Source: Tepidamorphaceae bacterium
GTDB taxonomy: Bacteria > Pseudomonadota > Alphaproteobacteria > Rhizobiales > JAKSCL01
Direction: 5' to 3'
Assembly (NCBI GenBank): GCA_028289445.1
Contig: JANQPO010000017.1
Span: 223,537 to 287,536 of the forward strand
Length of the DNA: 64,000 nt
A model generated the notes under the pieces. That model saw only the letters and a program-made list of their open reading frames with translations, ran no database searches and was not told where the DNA came from. Numbering within the stretch: the stretch's first letter is position 1; each line of letters opens with the position of its first letter. Below, one piece after another: positions 44,978 through 54,674 of the stretch. The position numbers and the translations under genes are program-made.

Positions 44978-45815
44978 TCGACGCGTGAAGATATGCAATA
45001 TTCAAACCCATGAGCATGGATACGATTTACTGGACCGGAAAGGTGTAGCCGGATTCAAATAGTTATTGAGCTAAATTCGAAAGAAAAGAGATCCGTCCGG
45101 AAGCAACGCCTTGAGTAGACCAGATCACCCAAATTGATGGTCTCCGGAGTTGGTGGTTGGTAGATTATAGCTGTGTGTCGGCAGAGGATGCTAAGGTGTC
45201 CGTGTCTTCGTGCGATCAGAACTGTTGTCTCTTGTCCGGTATCAATGAGTTCAACGTTGAGAATTTCGTCTACTAGATTGCAGTTGAAGCTTTCGGCGTA
45301 GCCGTTCTTCCATGCATTGCCCGGCAGGCGCTTTGAGGAGCAAGCGCTAAGAGGAGTGAACCTGGTTCGATGAACACGGTCTTGGTCCCAACCTTCGCAG
45401 TTCTGGAAGGATTTGGGAAAGCCACATAAAGCGGTCATTCGCTGCCACAATTGGAACGTCATTTAAGGGCTCAAAGCGGAATTGTGCAGCGCGTAAACTG
45501 AACCTCATTCCAGGTATCTATGGGTGTCAATCGGCCCTTAGCCGCCATTCGTAATCTGAATTCGAGACGTCGGCTCTTGGCGACAAACCGGCCATTAGTT
45601 GATCGAATAACTTCGGTGGAGAGCCGCCACCTGCAGATGTAAACTGAACGGCCGCGCATACGCCATTCTCGGGCCTATTGACGGTGTCGGTGCTGAGAAC
45701 AGGTGTTTTGAGCCGAAGATCATCACAGCCGACCCGTACTTCAAACACCATCATCATCTGATCTAGTGTGCGCAAGTGGCTGGCTGGCGCGAGCATAACG
45801 TACGGGATAGATTTA
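44978..45815. other. 838-bp gene-poor stretch with an IS remnant
   Basis: Apart from a transposase fragment at 45126-45324 no gene is supported. Other open frames on the minus strand here are antisense continuations of the hsdM region. The last 150 bp before 45816 probably hold the hsd promoter. Confidence 0.5.
45126..45324 (-). pseudogene. Degenerate IS3-type transposase C-terminal fragment
   Basis: The minus-strand translation contains NGYAESFNCNLVDEILNVE and YQPPTPETINLG, matching the conserved ENGY.ESFN..LRDE / RPPxPE end of IS3-family OrfB. The middle has diverged and no D-D-E upstream part is present. Confidence 0.6.
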
Positions 45816-47393
45816 ATGATGATGAGCATGAGCGAAGTCGAAAAGCGGCTGTGGGACACGGCCGATGAGTTGCGCGCCAATTCGGGTCTGAGACCATCAG
45901 AATACTCACGCCCTGTGCTCGGTCTCCTCTTCCTCAAGTTCGCAGACAACCGCTTCTCCAAAATTGAACAGCAATTGAAACCGAAAGCGGGTTCACGCAT
46001 TCGGCCGGGCCCGGACGAGTTCAAGGCCAAGGGCGCGATCTATCTGACGCCGGAATCGCGGTTTGAGTGGCTCACCCAACTGCCGGAGGATGCCGACCTC
46101 GGCAAGGCGCTTAATCGGGCCATGGAGCAGATCGAGCGAGACAACCCCGATCTTGCCGATGCACTGCCAAAAAGCTTCGCCGACATCCCGAAAGATACGC
46201 TACTGGAGCTCCTGCGGCTGCTGGAGCCGCTTGATCTTTCCGGCGACACGTTTGGCCAAGTCTACGAATACTTCATGGGGGAATTTGCCAAGGCGACGAT
46301 GGAGAAGGGCGGCGAGTTCTACACGCCGTCTTCCATCGTGCGCCTAATCGTGGAGATCATCGAACCCTATGAAGGGCGGGTCTACGACCCCGCCTGCGGC
46401 TCCGGCGGCATGTTCGCGCATTCGGCGGACTTCGTTGCGCGGCACCGGCACGAGCCGGAAAAGGCGCTCTCGGTCTACGGCATCGAGAAGACCCGCGAAA
46501 CGATGCGGCTGATGAAGATGAACCTCGCCATGCATGGCTTGAGCGGTCAGGTTGGCGAAGCCAATTCCTACTATGAAGATCCCTATGACAGCGTCGGCAA
46601 GTTCGATTTCGTCATGGCCAATCCGCCGTTCAACGTGGACAAGGTGGACAAGAATAAACTGAAAAAGGATGTCGGCGGCAAGGAAGTGGTCGATGCCCGC
46701 TTCCCCTTCGGTCTGCCGACAGCGGACAATGCCAACTATCTCTGGATCAGCCTGTTTTACGCTGCACTGAACGATCACGGCCGGGCCGGCTTCGTCATGG
46801 CCAATTCCGCATCCGATGCGCGCGGGTCGGAAGCGGAGATCAGAAGGAAACTGATCGAGACCGGGGCGGTGGATGTGATCGTTGCCGTGGGGCCGAACAT
46901 GTTCACAACCGTCACGCTGCCCTGCACGCTGTGGTTCTACGACAAGGGCAAGATCGGACCGGAGCGGGAAGACGAGGTGCTATTCATCGATGCTCGCAAC
47001 ATGTTCCGGCAAGTCACGCGGGCGCTGCGCGATTTTGAGGACTGGCAGATCGAGGCGCTGGCCAACGTCGTGCGGCTGTGGCGCGGCAATGATCCCGAAC
47101 TGGACTGGGGGTCGGCGGGCTGGCTGAAGGCGCGCTTTGACGCTGAAGATGGCGTCGGCCTGATCTACCGCAACGTAGCGGGCCTCTGCCGCGCCGTGAC
47201 ACGCGATGAGATCGAGAGACAGGGCTGGTCGCTCAACCCCGGCCGCTACGTCGGCGTCGCGGAACGGGAGGATGATGGTGTCGATTTCCGCGAACGGCTG
47301 ACGGAACTGCAAGCGGAGCTGGAGGAACTGAACACCGAGGCCGCGCGGCTGCAGGAGGTAATTGCCGGGAATGTGCGCGAGGTCCTAAAGTGA
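45816..47393 (+). CDS. hsdM: Type I restriction-modification methyltransferase subunit
   Basis: A 525-residue N6-adenine methyltransferase. The N-terminal HsdM domain (EKRLWDTADELRANSGLRPSEY) is followed by the SAM motif VYDPACGSGGMF and the catalytic DFVMANPPFNVD. Starts at 45816 or 45828 (both Met) are equally possible; the upstream frame to 45768 has no support. Its stop overlaps the hsdS GTG by GTGA. With HsdS it methylates an asymmetric bipartite site. Confidence 0.95.
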   Translation: MMMSMSEVEKRLWDTADELRANSGLRPSEYSRPVLGLLFLKFADNRFSKIEQQLKPKAGSRIRPGPDEFKAKGAIYLTPESRFEWLTQLPEDADLGKALNRAMEQIERDNPDLADALPKSFADIPKDTLLELLRLLEPLDLSGDTFGQVYEYFMGEFAKATMEKGGEFYTPSSIVRLIVEIIEPYEGRVYDPACGSGGMFAHSADFVARHRHEPEKALSVYGIEKTRETMRLMKMNLAMHGLSGQVGEANSYYEDPYDSVGKFDFVMANPPFNVDKVDKNKLKKDVGGKEVVDARFPFGLPTADNANYLWISLFYAALNDHGRAGFVMANSASDARGSEAEIRRKLIETGAVDVIVAVGPNMFTTVTLPCTLWFYDKGKIGPEREDEVLFIDARNMFRQVTRALRDFEDWQIEALANVVRLWRGNDPELDWGSAGWLKARFDAEDGVGLIYRNVAGLCRAVTRDEIERQGWSLNPGRYVGVAEREDDGVDFRERLTELQAELEELNTEAARLQEVIAGNVREVLK

Positions 47394-48568
47394 ACGACTG
47401 GTCGAAAACCACTTTAGGCGAGCATCTCTCTTTGAAGCATGGTTATGCATTCAAGAGCAAATACTTCTCAGATGATGGTGAAGCGTTATTGTTGACGCCG
47501 GGTCATTTCTTACCGAATGGCGGATTTCAGCGGCGTTCGGAAAAGGACCGGTTCTATAGCGGACAGTTTCCTAGACAGTTCATTTTGGAGCCGGGCGATC
47601 TTATCGTTGCGATGACTGATCTAACACAGGACGCGCGGATTCTTGGGTCTCCGGCATTCGTTCCGGCGGGGGTCGAGTGTCTACACAATCAACGGATAGG
47701 ATTAGTTCAGAGCATAAGTGATCATCTCGATAAAAATTTTCTTTTCTACCTAATGTGTTCGCCAGGATATCGGGGGCAATTGAAAGGTTCCGCCACCGGA
47801 AGCACGGTTAAGCATACCGCACCGGAGCGGATATACAAAGTATTGATAAGTTTACCGTCCCTGCCAATCCAAAAGCGGATTGCGGGGATTTTGTCGGCCT
47901 ATGATGATCTGATCGCGGTCAACGAGCGACGTATCGCCATCCTCGAAGAAATCGCCCGCCGGGTGTTTGAAACCGCATTTGGCCCCGGCAATTGCATCGA
48001 ATTCATCTGCCCTGATCATGATGGTTGGCAGGATGGCGTTCTCGATGACGTGATCGTGCTTCAAAGAGGATTCGATCTACCCAAGGCCCAACGGAACCCC
48101 GGAGATTATCCAATAGTCTCGGCCACGGATGTGTCGGGCACACATACTGAAGCAAAGGTCAGTGGACCTGGTTTGGTAACAGGAAGGTCTGGCTCGATTG
48201 GCACCGTTCAGCTCGTTTGGCAAGATCATTGGCCATTGAACACAACCTTATGGTCAAAACACTTGCCAGCCGGATCCCTGTTTTTTGCGCTTTACACGCT
48301 GGAGAGCATTGACTTGGCGGGGTTCAATTCAGGCGCGGCAGTTCCAACGCTCAATCGTAATGATATCAAGAATCTACCAGTGAGAATTCCACCGCGCGAA
48401 TCACTCCAAAAGTTTGATGCGGTCGTCGGGCCGATGCATGAAAAAGCTGAGCTTTTGCGCAAACATAACGCGAACCTCCGCGCCACCCGCGATCTGCTCC
48501 TCCCGCGTCTGATCTCCGGCGAAATCGATGTCTCCAAAACGCCCGCGCCTCGTGACGTGGCGGCGTAA
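47390..48568 (+). CDS. hsdS: Type I restriction-modification specificity subunit
   Basis: A 392-residue subunit with two target-recognition domains separated by the conserved helical spacer (LPSLPIQKRIAGILSAYDDL followed by IAVNERRIAILEEIARRVFE, about 155-195) and closed by a second one (LRKHNANLRATRDLLLPRLI). The GTG start overlaps the hsdM stop. GC content drops in both recognition domains, as is usual for exchanged TRDs. The recognised sequence cannot be predicted by eye. Confidence 0.95.
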   Translation: MNDWSKTTLGEHLSLKHGYAFKSKYFSDDGEALLLTPGHFLPNGGFQRRSEKDRFYSGQFPRQFILEPGDLIVAMTDLTQDARILGSPAFVPAGVECLHNQRIGLVQSISDHLDKNFLFYLMCSPGYRGQLKGSATGSTVKHTAPERIYKVLISLPSLPIQKRIAGILSAYDDLIAVNERRIAILEEIARRVFETAFGPGNCIEFICPDHDGWQDGVLDDVIVLQRGFDLPKAQRNPGDYPIVSATDVSGTHTEAKVSGPGLVTGRSGSIGTVQLVWQDHWPLNTTLWSKHLPAGSLFFALYTLESIDLAGFNSGAAVPTLNRNDIKNLPVRIPPRESLQKFDAVVGPMHEKAELLRKHNANLRATRDLLLPRLISGEIDVSKTPAPRDVAA

Positions 48569-48577
48569 TAGGACCGG

Positions 48578-51500
48578 ATGAGCGATCCCTCTGATATCCT
48601 GTACGATCAGCCGGACCCCGACCATTCCGGTTTCTCCGAGGATGCGCTGGTGCAGAAGCCGGCGGTGGAGCTGTTCGGTGAACTTGGATGGGCGACGCTC
48701 GACCTCCACATGGAGTTTGAAGACGAAACACTAGACCAGGGCCGGACGCTGCATCGCGAGCAGTCTGAAACCCAAGGCTGGTACCCGCGCGAATGGTGGC
48801 TGCCGGACCGGCTGCGCGCAGCGTTGACCCAACTGAACCCCGATCTGGATGGCGATGCGCTGGAGCAGGCCTATCGCAAGATTACCCGCCCGCGCAGCGG
48901 CCTTTCACCCTATGCCGCCAACCGTGAGGTGATGGCGCTGTTGCGCGATGGCGTGCCCGTCTCCACCCGCAACACACACGGTGAGGTGGAGACGCAGACC
49001 GCACGCGCGATCGATTGGCGCGCCATCAACGTCAATGATTTTCTACTCGCCGAGGAGGTGTGGTTCGGCACCGAACTGCATTCCCGACGTGCCGATCTGA
49101 TCGGTTTCGTGAACGGCCTGCCGCTGTTGTTTGTGGAGCTCAAAGGCATGCATGTGAATGTGCAGCATGCTTTCACCGGTAATCTGTCGGATTACAAGGA
49201 CACCATCCCGCACGTCTTTCACGGCAATGGCTTCGTCCTGCTGTCCAACGGTTCCGACACCCGTATCGGCGCATCCCATGCCCCCTGGCGCTACTTCCGG
49301 CAATGGAAGCGCCTGGACGAAGACGAGCCGGGCCAGGTCTCGCTGGAACGCGCCATCCGCGCCGCCTGCACACCCGCCGCCCTGTTCGACATGGTCGAGA
49401 ACTTCATCGTGTTTCAGGACGAGAAGAACGGCCTGACGAAAAAGATCGCGCAGAACCATCAGATGATCGGCGTCAACCGCGCCATCGCCAATCTGGACAG
49501 GCGCGAAGAGAATGGCGGCAAGGTCGGCGTGTTCTGGCACACGCAGGGCTCCGGCAAGTCGCTTTCCATGGTGTTCTTCGCGCGCAAGGCGCTACGCAAG
49601 ATGCGCGGCGGCATGACCTTCGTCATCGTCACCGACCGCACCGAACTGGATGATCAGATCGCGCAGACCTTTGCCGAATGCGGATTGCTGGAAAAGCAGA
49701 CCGATGCGGTGCAGGCACAGACTCGCAAGCATCTGCGTCAGTTGCTGGAAGGCAATGAGCGCTTCATGTTCACGCTGATCCAGAAGTTCGCCAGCGAGGA
49801 GAATCTAGAGCCGCTGGGCGTGCTGTCGGAGCGCGACGACATCGTGGTCATCGTCGATGAGGCGCATCGGTCGCAATATGCCACCTTTGCCGCCAACATG
49901 CGCTCGGCCCTGCCAAACGCGAGTTTCATCGGCTTCACCGGCACACCGCTCATGGCGGGCGAAGAAAAGACCCGAGAGGTCTTCGGCGACTATGTCTCGG
50001 TCTATGATTTCGCACAGTCGGTCGATGATGGCGCGACCGTTCCGCTCTACTACGAAAACCGCATCCCTGAACTCCAACTCAAGGTCGACGATCTGGACGA
50101 GCGTCTCGGCGAGCTGCTGGACGAAGCCGATCTGGATGAAGAGCAGGAAAGGGCTCTGGAGCGGCGCATGGGGCGGAGATACCACGTCATCACACGCGAC
50201 GACCGGCTCGAAAGAATCGCCGAGGATGTGGTGAAACATTTCCCGGCGCGTGGGTACCGCGGCAAGGGCATGTTCGTCGCCATAGACAAGGCGACAGCGG
50301 TGCGCATGTACGAGAAGGTGCAGCAGCGCTGGAAAGCCGAGATTGTGCGTCTGGAGGCTCTCAAAAGTCCGACTGAGGGTGACCGGGATCGTCTTGCCTT
50401 TATGCGCGAAACCGACATGGCCGTGATGGTGAGCCAGAGCCAGAACGAGATCGCCGATCTCGAAAAGTTCGGCATCGACATGCGGCCCTATCGCAAGCGC
50501 ATTCTCGATGAAAATCTGGATGATCGCTTCAAGGCGGATGATGATCCGCTGCGCCTGATCTTCGTTTGCGCCATGTGGATCACCGGTTTCGACGTGCCGA
50601 CCTGCTCGACCATCTATCTCGACAAGCCGATGCGCAATCACACGCTGATGCAAACGATTGCGCGCGCCAATCGGACGTCGGAAGGAAAATCCGCCGGCCT
50701 TATCGTCGACTATGTCGGCATCTTCCGCAGGTTGCAGGAAGCGCTGGAAATCTACGTCACCCCGCGCACGGACGGGAAACCACCAATCGAGGACAAAGGC
50801 GAGTTGATCGCCGAATTTCTCAAAGCGCTTGATGAGGCCGAAAAATTTGCGGGCGTGCATGGTGCCGATCTGTACGCAATTTGCACGTCACGTGGATTCG
50901 ACCGGCAGACAGCCATCGACAAAGCACGCGATGCGCTCAATCTGCGCGATGATGTGGTGAAGACCTTCATGGCGCACGAAAAGCAGGTCTGGGGGCTGTT
51001 CACGGCGGCACTGCCGGACAAACGTGCACAGTCAGAACAGGCCCGTGCCATCGTGCTGCGCTTTATTGCGAAATGCCTGAAAGCGGATCGCGGCCAAGCC
51101 GATATTTCGGAGATCCAACGCTCAATCCAGACATTACTCGACGATGTTATCGAAGGCGTGCAGATCAGCGCTGCTATCCGGGGGGAGGATGATGCCACCG
51201 GACGTGTGGACTTGAGTAAAATCGATATCGAGAAGCTCCGAGCGGAAAAGGAAGACGAAGCAATTCAAACGCGTGCGCAGAAACTCAGGACGGCAATTGG
51301 TGCACAGGTCAGAGCCATGGCTGGGCGAAATCCCATCCGTTCGTCACTGGTGGCAAAGTTTGAGGCGCTGGTTGCTGAATACAACAACGGCAACATGGAG
51401 GCCGAAGAGTTCGTCAAACGCCTGCTCGAATTCCTGAGCAAGCTGGACGATGAAGAGCGCCGCCATGTGCGCGAAGGGCTAGCCGAAGAGGAATTGGCCA

Positions 51501-51775
51501 TATTCGACCTTCTCACCAATCCTGGACCGGATTTGAGCAAAGAGGAGCGGGAAATGGTAAAGCAGGTTGCCAGCGACGTATTGCACAAGGTCAAGGCGGA
51601 AGTTGAGGCACTCGACTGGCAGCTGCGGGAGAAAGCACGCGCCGCCGTTCGTGCAAAAATCCGAGAAGCGCTGGATGCTCTGCCAGCGTCCTATGAAGAG
51701 GGCATTTGGAATCGGAAGGTTGAGCGAACCTATGATTGGATCGTTCAGACGACCGGTGCTCAGACAAGACACTGA
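48578..51775 (+). CDS. hsdR: Type I restriction endonuclease/translocase subunit
   Basis: A 1065-residue HsdR. The nuclease (PD-ExK) appears as RRADLIGFVNGLPLLFVELKG, the SF2 motor as WHTQGSGKSLSM (Walker A), DEAHRSQ and GFTGTPL, later ITGFDVPTCSTIYLDKPM and IARANR. The long C-terminal helical part is expected. All catalytic motifs are intact, so the system should restrict. Nine bases separate it from hsdS. Confidence 0.96.
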   Translation: MSDPSDILYDQPDPDHSGFSEDALVQKPAVELFGELGWATLDLHMEFEDETLDQGRTLHREQSETQGWYPREWWLPDRLRAALTQLNPDLDGDALEQAYRKITRPRSGLSPYAANREVMALLRDGVPVSTRNTHGEVETQTARAIDWRAINVNDFLLAEEVWFGTELHSRRADLIGFVNGLPLLFVELKGMHVNVQHAFTGNLSDYKDTIPHVFHGNGFVLLSNGSDTRIGASHAPWRYFRQWKRLDEDEPGQVSLERAIRAACTPAALFDMVENFIVFQDEKNGLTKKIAQNHQMIGVNRAIANLDRREENGGKVGVFWHTQGSGKSLSMVFFARKALRKMRGGMTFVIVTDRTELDDQIAQTFAECGLLEKQTDAVQAQTRKHLRQLLEGNERFMFTLIQKFASEENLEPLGVLSERDDIVVIVDEAHRSQYATFAANMRSALPNASFIGFTGTPLMAGEEKTREVFGDYVSVYDFAQSVDDGATVPLYYENRIPELQLKVDDLDERLGELLDEADLDEEQERALERRMGRRYHVITRDDRLERIAEDVVKHFPARGYRGKGMFVAIDKATAVRMYEKVQQRWKAEIVRLEALKSPTEGDRDRLAFMRETDMAVMVSQSQNEIADLEKFGIDMRPYRKRILDENLDDRFKADDDPLRLIFVCAMWITGFDVPTCSTIYLDKPMRNHTLMQTIARANRTSEGKSAGLIVDYVGIFRRLQEALEIYVTPRTDGKPPIEDKGELIAEFLKALDEAEKFAGVHGADLYAICTSRGFDRQTAIDKARDALNLRDDVVKTFMAHEKQVWGLFTAALPDKRAQSEQARAIVLRFIAKCLKADRGQADISEIQRSIQTLLDDVIEGVQISAAIRGEDDATGRVDLSKIDIEKLRAEKEDEAIQTRAQKLRTAIGAQVRAMAGRNPIRSSLVAKFEALVAEYNNGNMEAEEFVKRLLEFLSKLDDEERRHVREGLAEEELAIFDLLTNPGPDLSKEEREMVKQVASDVLHKVKAEVEALDWQLREKARAAVRAKIREALDALPASYEEGIWNRKVERTYDWIVQTTGAQTRH

Positions 51776-52021
51776 TCGATTTAAGCAGGGCTGACGAACC
51801 GCCATTCAGCAAACCTTTTTGGTGGCTGCTACCCAGCCACCCCTTCCAGAACGCATCTACTCGCTGACGTCTACTTTGGGGGGTGCCGTCATCTGCACTT
51901 CGGCAACGAACGACCGCTTCCCGCCCTTTGCTGACTCGATCAGCTTGAATCGAGATCACGTAGCAAATAGGCGCAACCGGCTTCGATTGCGACAGCAGTT
52001 GTCTGCCTAAAGCCGCTGAAA

Positions 52022-52098
52022 TGGTGACCCCGACAGGATTCGAACCTGTGACCTACGGATTAGGAATCCGTCGCTCTATCCGACTGAGCTACGGGGCC
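52022..52098 (-). tRNA. tRNA-Arg (anticodon CCT)
   Basis: Minus-strand cloverleaf with 7-bp acceptor stem (GGCCCCG with CGGGGTC), D-arm GCTCAGTCGGATAGAGC, anticodon loop TTCCTAA giving CCT at 52062-52064, T-arm CAGGTTCGAATCCTG and an encoded 3-prime CCA. Its 3-prime end points to the hsdMSR side, a standard attachment site orientation for genomic islands. Confidence 0.93.
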
Positions 52099-52139
52099 TT
52101 CAATGGCGTTCTTTGCAGATTTGTTGGATTTACGCCACC

Positions 52140-52706
52140 TCACTCGTCCCCACCGGACCATATTGCGACATCACCAACAAGACCAAATACAGCCTCTAGT
52201 GGCGGCGGTTTTCCGTGCCAGCGCTTCAGGGTAGTTTTCATTGTTCTGCCAAAATCACCCGTGATGGATGCGGGTTGGCGTCGCTTCTCTGGATCTCTTG
52301 TGCCGTACTTCTGAATGTCCACACACAGCTTCGTTTCAAGATGCGGCATCGCAGATTTCCAGACCTCTGAGATAAACAGCGTCGCGGAGTTACCCGGGAC
52401 ATCTGTTTCGTCAATTTCTTTGTCGAGCTTCGGCATTGGCATCGGACCAAAGCTGTCGAAATAGACTGCCCTCACAAATTCAAGCGGTGTTTCCGTTCGC
52501 TTTCGATCGCGCCTAGGAAAGCTAGCCTTTAGAACTGATAGCACCCCTACTAGGTCGTCATAGGTCTCGTGCAATTGAGCACCCAAAGCATGGTCAATTT
52601 CCCGTGTGATCTCAGCGGCATTTTTTTCCTGCAGCTTGACGGCATCACCAACCTTCCTAATGAGAGAGCTGGTGTCATCATGTCTAACCTCCGATCGCTG
52701 GGCCAT
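52140..52706 (-). CDS. Uncharacterised 188-residue protein, 5-prime end possibly supplied by an IS
   Basis: Reads MAQRSEVRHDDTSSLIRKVG, then a helical, charged body (KLQEKNAAEITREIDHALGA) and a C-terminal GKPPPLEAVFGLVGDVAIW. No family is recognised. The first nine codons lie inside the inverted repeat of the IS at 52681-53272, so the original start may have been removed by the insertion. Nothing is known about expression. Confidence 0.5.
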   Translation of the reverse strand: MAQRSEVRHDDTSSLIRKVGDAVKLQEKNAAEITREIDHALGAQLHETYDDLVGVLSVLKASFPRRDRKRTETPLEFVRAVYFDSFGPMPMPKLDKEIDETDVPGNSATLFISEVWKSAMPHLETKLCVDIQKYGTRDPEKRRQPASITGDFGRTMKTTLKRWHGKPPPLEAVFGLVGDVAIWSGGDE

Positions 52707-53272
52707 TTCTGACTAGAGTCTCGGGCACCGGTGGCCGCATGTTCAACGCCTGATGCGGGCGGGTGTGATTGTATTGCCTGAGCCATATATCGATGACGAT
52801 CTGAGCCTGCCTGGTCGTGGTGAACCATTCTGCGTTGAGAACTTCTCGGCGGAGCGTCTCGTTGAAGCGTTCGTTGTGTCCATTCTCCCATGGGGAGCCC
52901 GGATAGATCCTCGGTGGCTTCACGCCGACCGGTTCGAGCCACCCTTGTGTGGCTTCGGAGGCGAATTCCGGGCCGTTGTCGCTGCGGACGTGCTCCGGTT
53001 TCCCATGGCACAGGAACCGGCCGATAGAGCACTTCCGACACATCGTTTGACGTCATGCGGCCCCCGGCCTCGACAGCAAGTGCTTGCCAGGTGAACTCAT
53101 CGAGGACTGTCAGCTTCTCGACATGCCGACTGCACATCGCCACCTCCGGTCAGCTTCAGGTCGATCTCACGCAGCAACTTCAGGATGTCTTCGTCAGAAT
53201 ACCGCTTCCGAGCTATCTCAACTCCCCCGTATCGGCCTCAGCATAGTGGCCCAGTTCTAAGGGGGAACGACA
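52681..53272 (-). mobile_element. Internally deleted IS3-family element with both ends
   Basis: 592 bp with inverted ends: TGTC..CC.CC..CTGGGCCA at 52681 and the matching inverse ending at 53272. Between them the start of orfA is joined directly to the last third of orfB. No clear target duplication flanks it. Confidence 0.7.
52684..53216 (-). pseudogene. Fused remnants of IS3-family orfA and orfB
   Basis: The minus strand begins ARKRYSDEDILKLLREIDLK from an ATA codon at 53214-53216 where relatives have ATG, stops soon after DVQSACREA, and continues in another frame with KLTVLDEFTWQALAV and then, after a further shift near 53000, EHVRSDNGPEFASEATQGWL and ENGHNERFNETLRREVLN. At least one large deletion and one frameshift are present; the first catalytic Asp is missing. 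Confidence 0.75.
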
Positions 53273-53757
53273 GGACAACAGTGATGTCCGCCGGTGGAAC
53301 TCCTGCCTCACCAACCACGGTAGCCTGATTATACGGCACCGGGTCGAGGCTCTCCGTGTTCAGAAGTGTCGCAAGAAGATCTTCTGATGATAGCAATGCG
53401 GGGAATAGGATAGGTCGGAACAGAACTCAAGCAAGGTGTATCGCCTTGTACAATTGTCCCACGACGCTCTCAATTTCAGCGACCCACGATTATGGCAAGA
53501 ACGGTAAATTTCTTGTGTTGATACATCTGATATTTAAATAAATATATCGACATCAGTAAATTTATTTTGGATCTCAATGCCCATGCGGCCAATAACTACG
53601 ATGATGGTACTCCCGATAACTGTATAATCGACGCTATCAGTTCGGTCGGCGATCAAAATTAAATGCATACTTCCAATTTCCTATGCGATAGAGCAATTTT
53701 GTTGAGATATAATGTAGCATTCAGTACATATGATTTTTTCAGAGTTGAGGATAAACA
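53273..53757. other. 485-bp gap, increasingly AT-rich
   Basis: No gene with a start and ribosome site. A short open stretch around 53540-53660 reads LDLNAHAANNYDDGTPDN, which could be the end of a lost gene. The AT-rich part after 53530 contains several possible -10 boxes for the next gene. Confidence 0.4.
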
Positions 53758-54570
53758 ATGATTTCTCGCAACAGAATCATAATTTTCCTGTTCATTATGT
53801 TTGCAATTTCAATGCTGTATGCGCACCCGCCGGATGAAGTGCTATTTGAACCGCGAACCAAAACGGCTGAACTTTGGTGCGACAATACGGAAATCATAGA
53901 TGGGATTGTTGATTTTCAGTCAATCTCGAATGAATCGACAGACAACACCGGAGGACAAAAAAATCCCAGATACGCAACTGAATGCGATCCAGAAGAATCT
54001 CGGCGAGATCTGGACATTGCCAAAGCCTTTCAAATCAATGAGGCTCTGACAAAGAAAGTTACACTCATACGTGACTATGTTCGGCACTGGCGCCGCGTGC
54101 ATCAGAGGGAATTCGAGCGCGCAGAATTTATGTTGAATGCTTCAAATTATTTGATTGTTGCTATTATTGCTCTATATTTTTGCTTTTTCTTTCAAATAAA
54201 ATCGTCGGAAAACGATAAGAAGACCGCAAGTCAGAAATCGATAATCGAATATATAAAGGCTCTTGGTGTCTCACCGTCTCTAATTTTTATGTTAGCGGCA
54301 TTCATATCGATAATTCAAAGCCTTGGTTTTCACACAAAATACTCGGCATATATGTGGTCAACCAACAATCTTTATGCGTTGGAAGCGTCAATTGATTCTG
54401 AGATCAATAGTATTATTCATATGAAACAATACACTATTAACAACTCTAGAAAACTTGATGAGAGGATTAAATCTTGGACGGAATTATATCGTGAAATATT
54501 AGATGAGTTCAGCGAGAAATACAGCGAGGGCATAACACCAATTTCGGTATCAAGCTTCAAATTCTCGTAG
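53758..54570 (+). CDS. AT-rich membrane protein of unknown function
   Basis: A 270-residue protein with an N-terminal signal or anchor (IIIFLFIMFAISMLYA), an extracytoplasmic segment, a membrane helix (YLIVAIIALYFCFFF, about 131-145), another (SLIFMLAAFISIIQSLGF, about 176-193) and a helical C-terminus (RKLDERIKSWTELYREILDE). Base and codon use (many AAA, ATA, TTT) differ strongly from the GC-rich neighbours, so it is probably imported. GAGGATAA precedes the ATG. No family is assigned; the two-helix plus coiled layout is shared by several membrane effectors of defence systems, but nothing more can be claimed. Confidence 0.65.
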   Translation: MISRNRIIIFLFIMFAISMLYAHPPDEVLFEPRTKTAELWCDNTEIIDGIVDFQSISNESTDNTGGQKNPRYATECDPEESRRDLDIAKAFQINEALTKKVTLIRDYVRHWRRVHQREFERAEFMLNASNYLIVAIIALYFCFFFQIKSSENDKKTASQKSIIEYIKALGVSPSLIFMLAAFISIIQSLGFHTKYSAYMWSTNNLYALEASIDSEINSIIHMKQYTINNSRKLDERIKSWTELYREILDEFSEKYSEGITPISVSSFKFS

Positions 54571-54674
54571 CTGATGCTGGACGTGGGAGCGAAGCGCTTG
54601 CCGAGTCCACCAATCTTAGCTTGAGCGCCGATGCATGCAATCTAGGACTCTTATCGATTTGAAGAGGGAACCCC

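Noticed and set aside
45527..46030. 167-codon minus-strand frame
   Set aside because: Antisense to the start of hsdM, with no motif.
36700..52021. Second copy of the tRNA-Arg 3-prime end as an island attachment site
   Set aside because: No copy of the T-arm/acceptor end was found by eye within the window.
53758..54570. Assignment of the AT-rich membrane protein to a named defence effector family
   Set aside because: Only helix layout is suggestive; no diagnostic motif.
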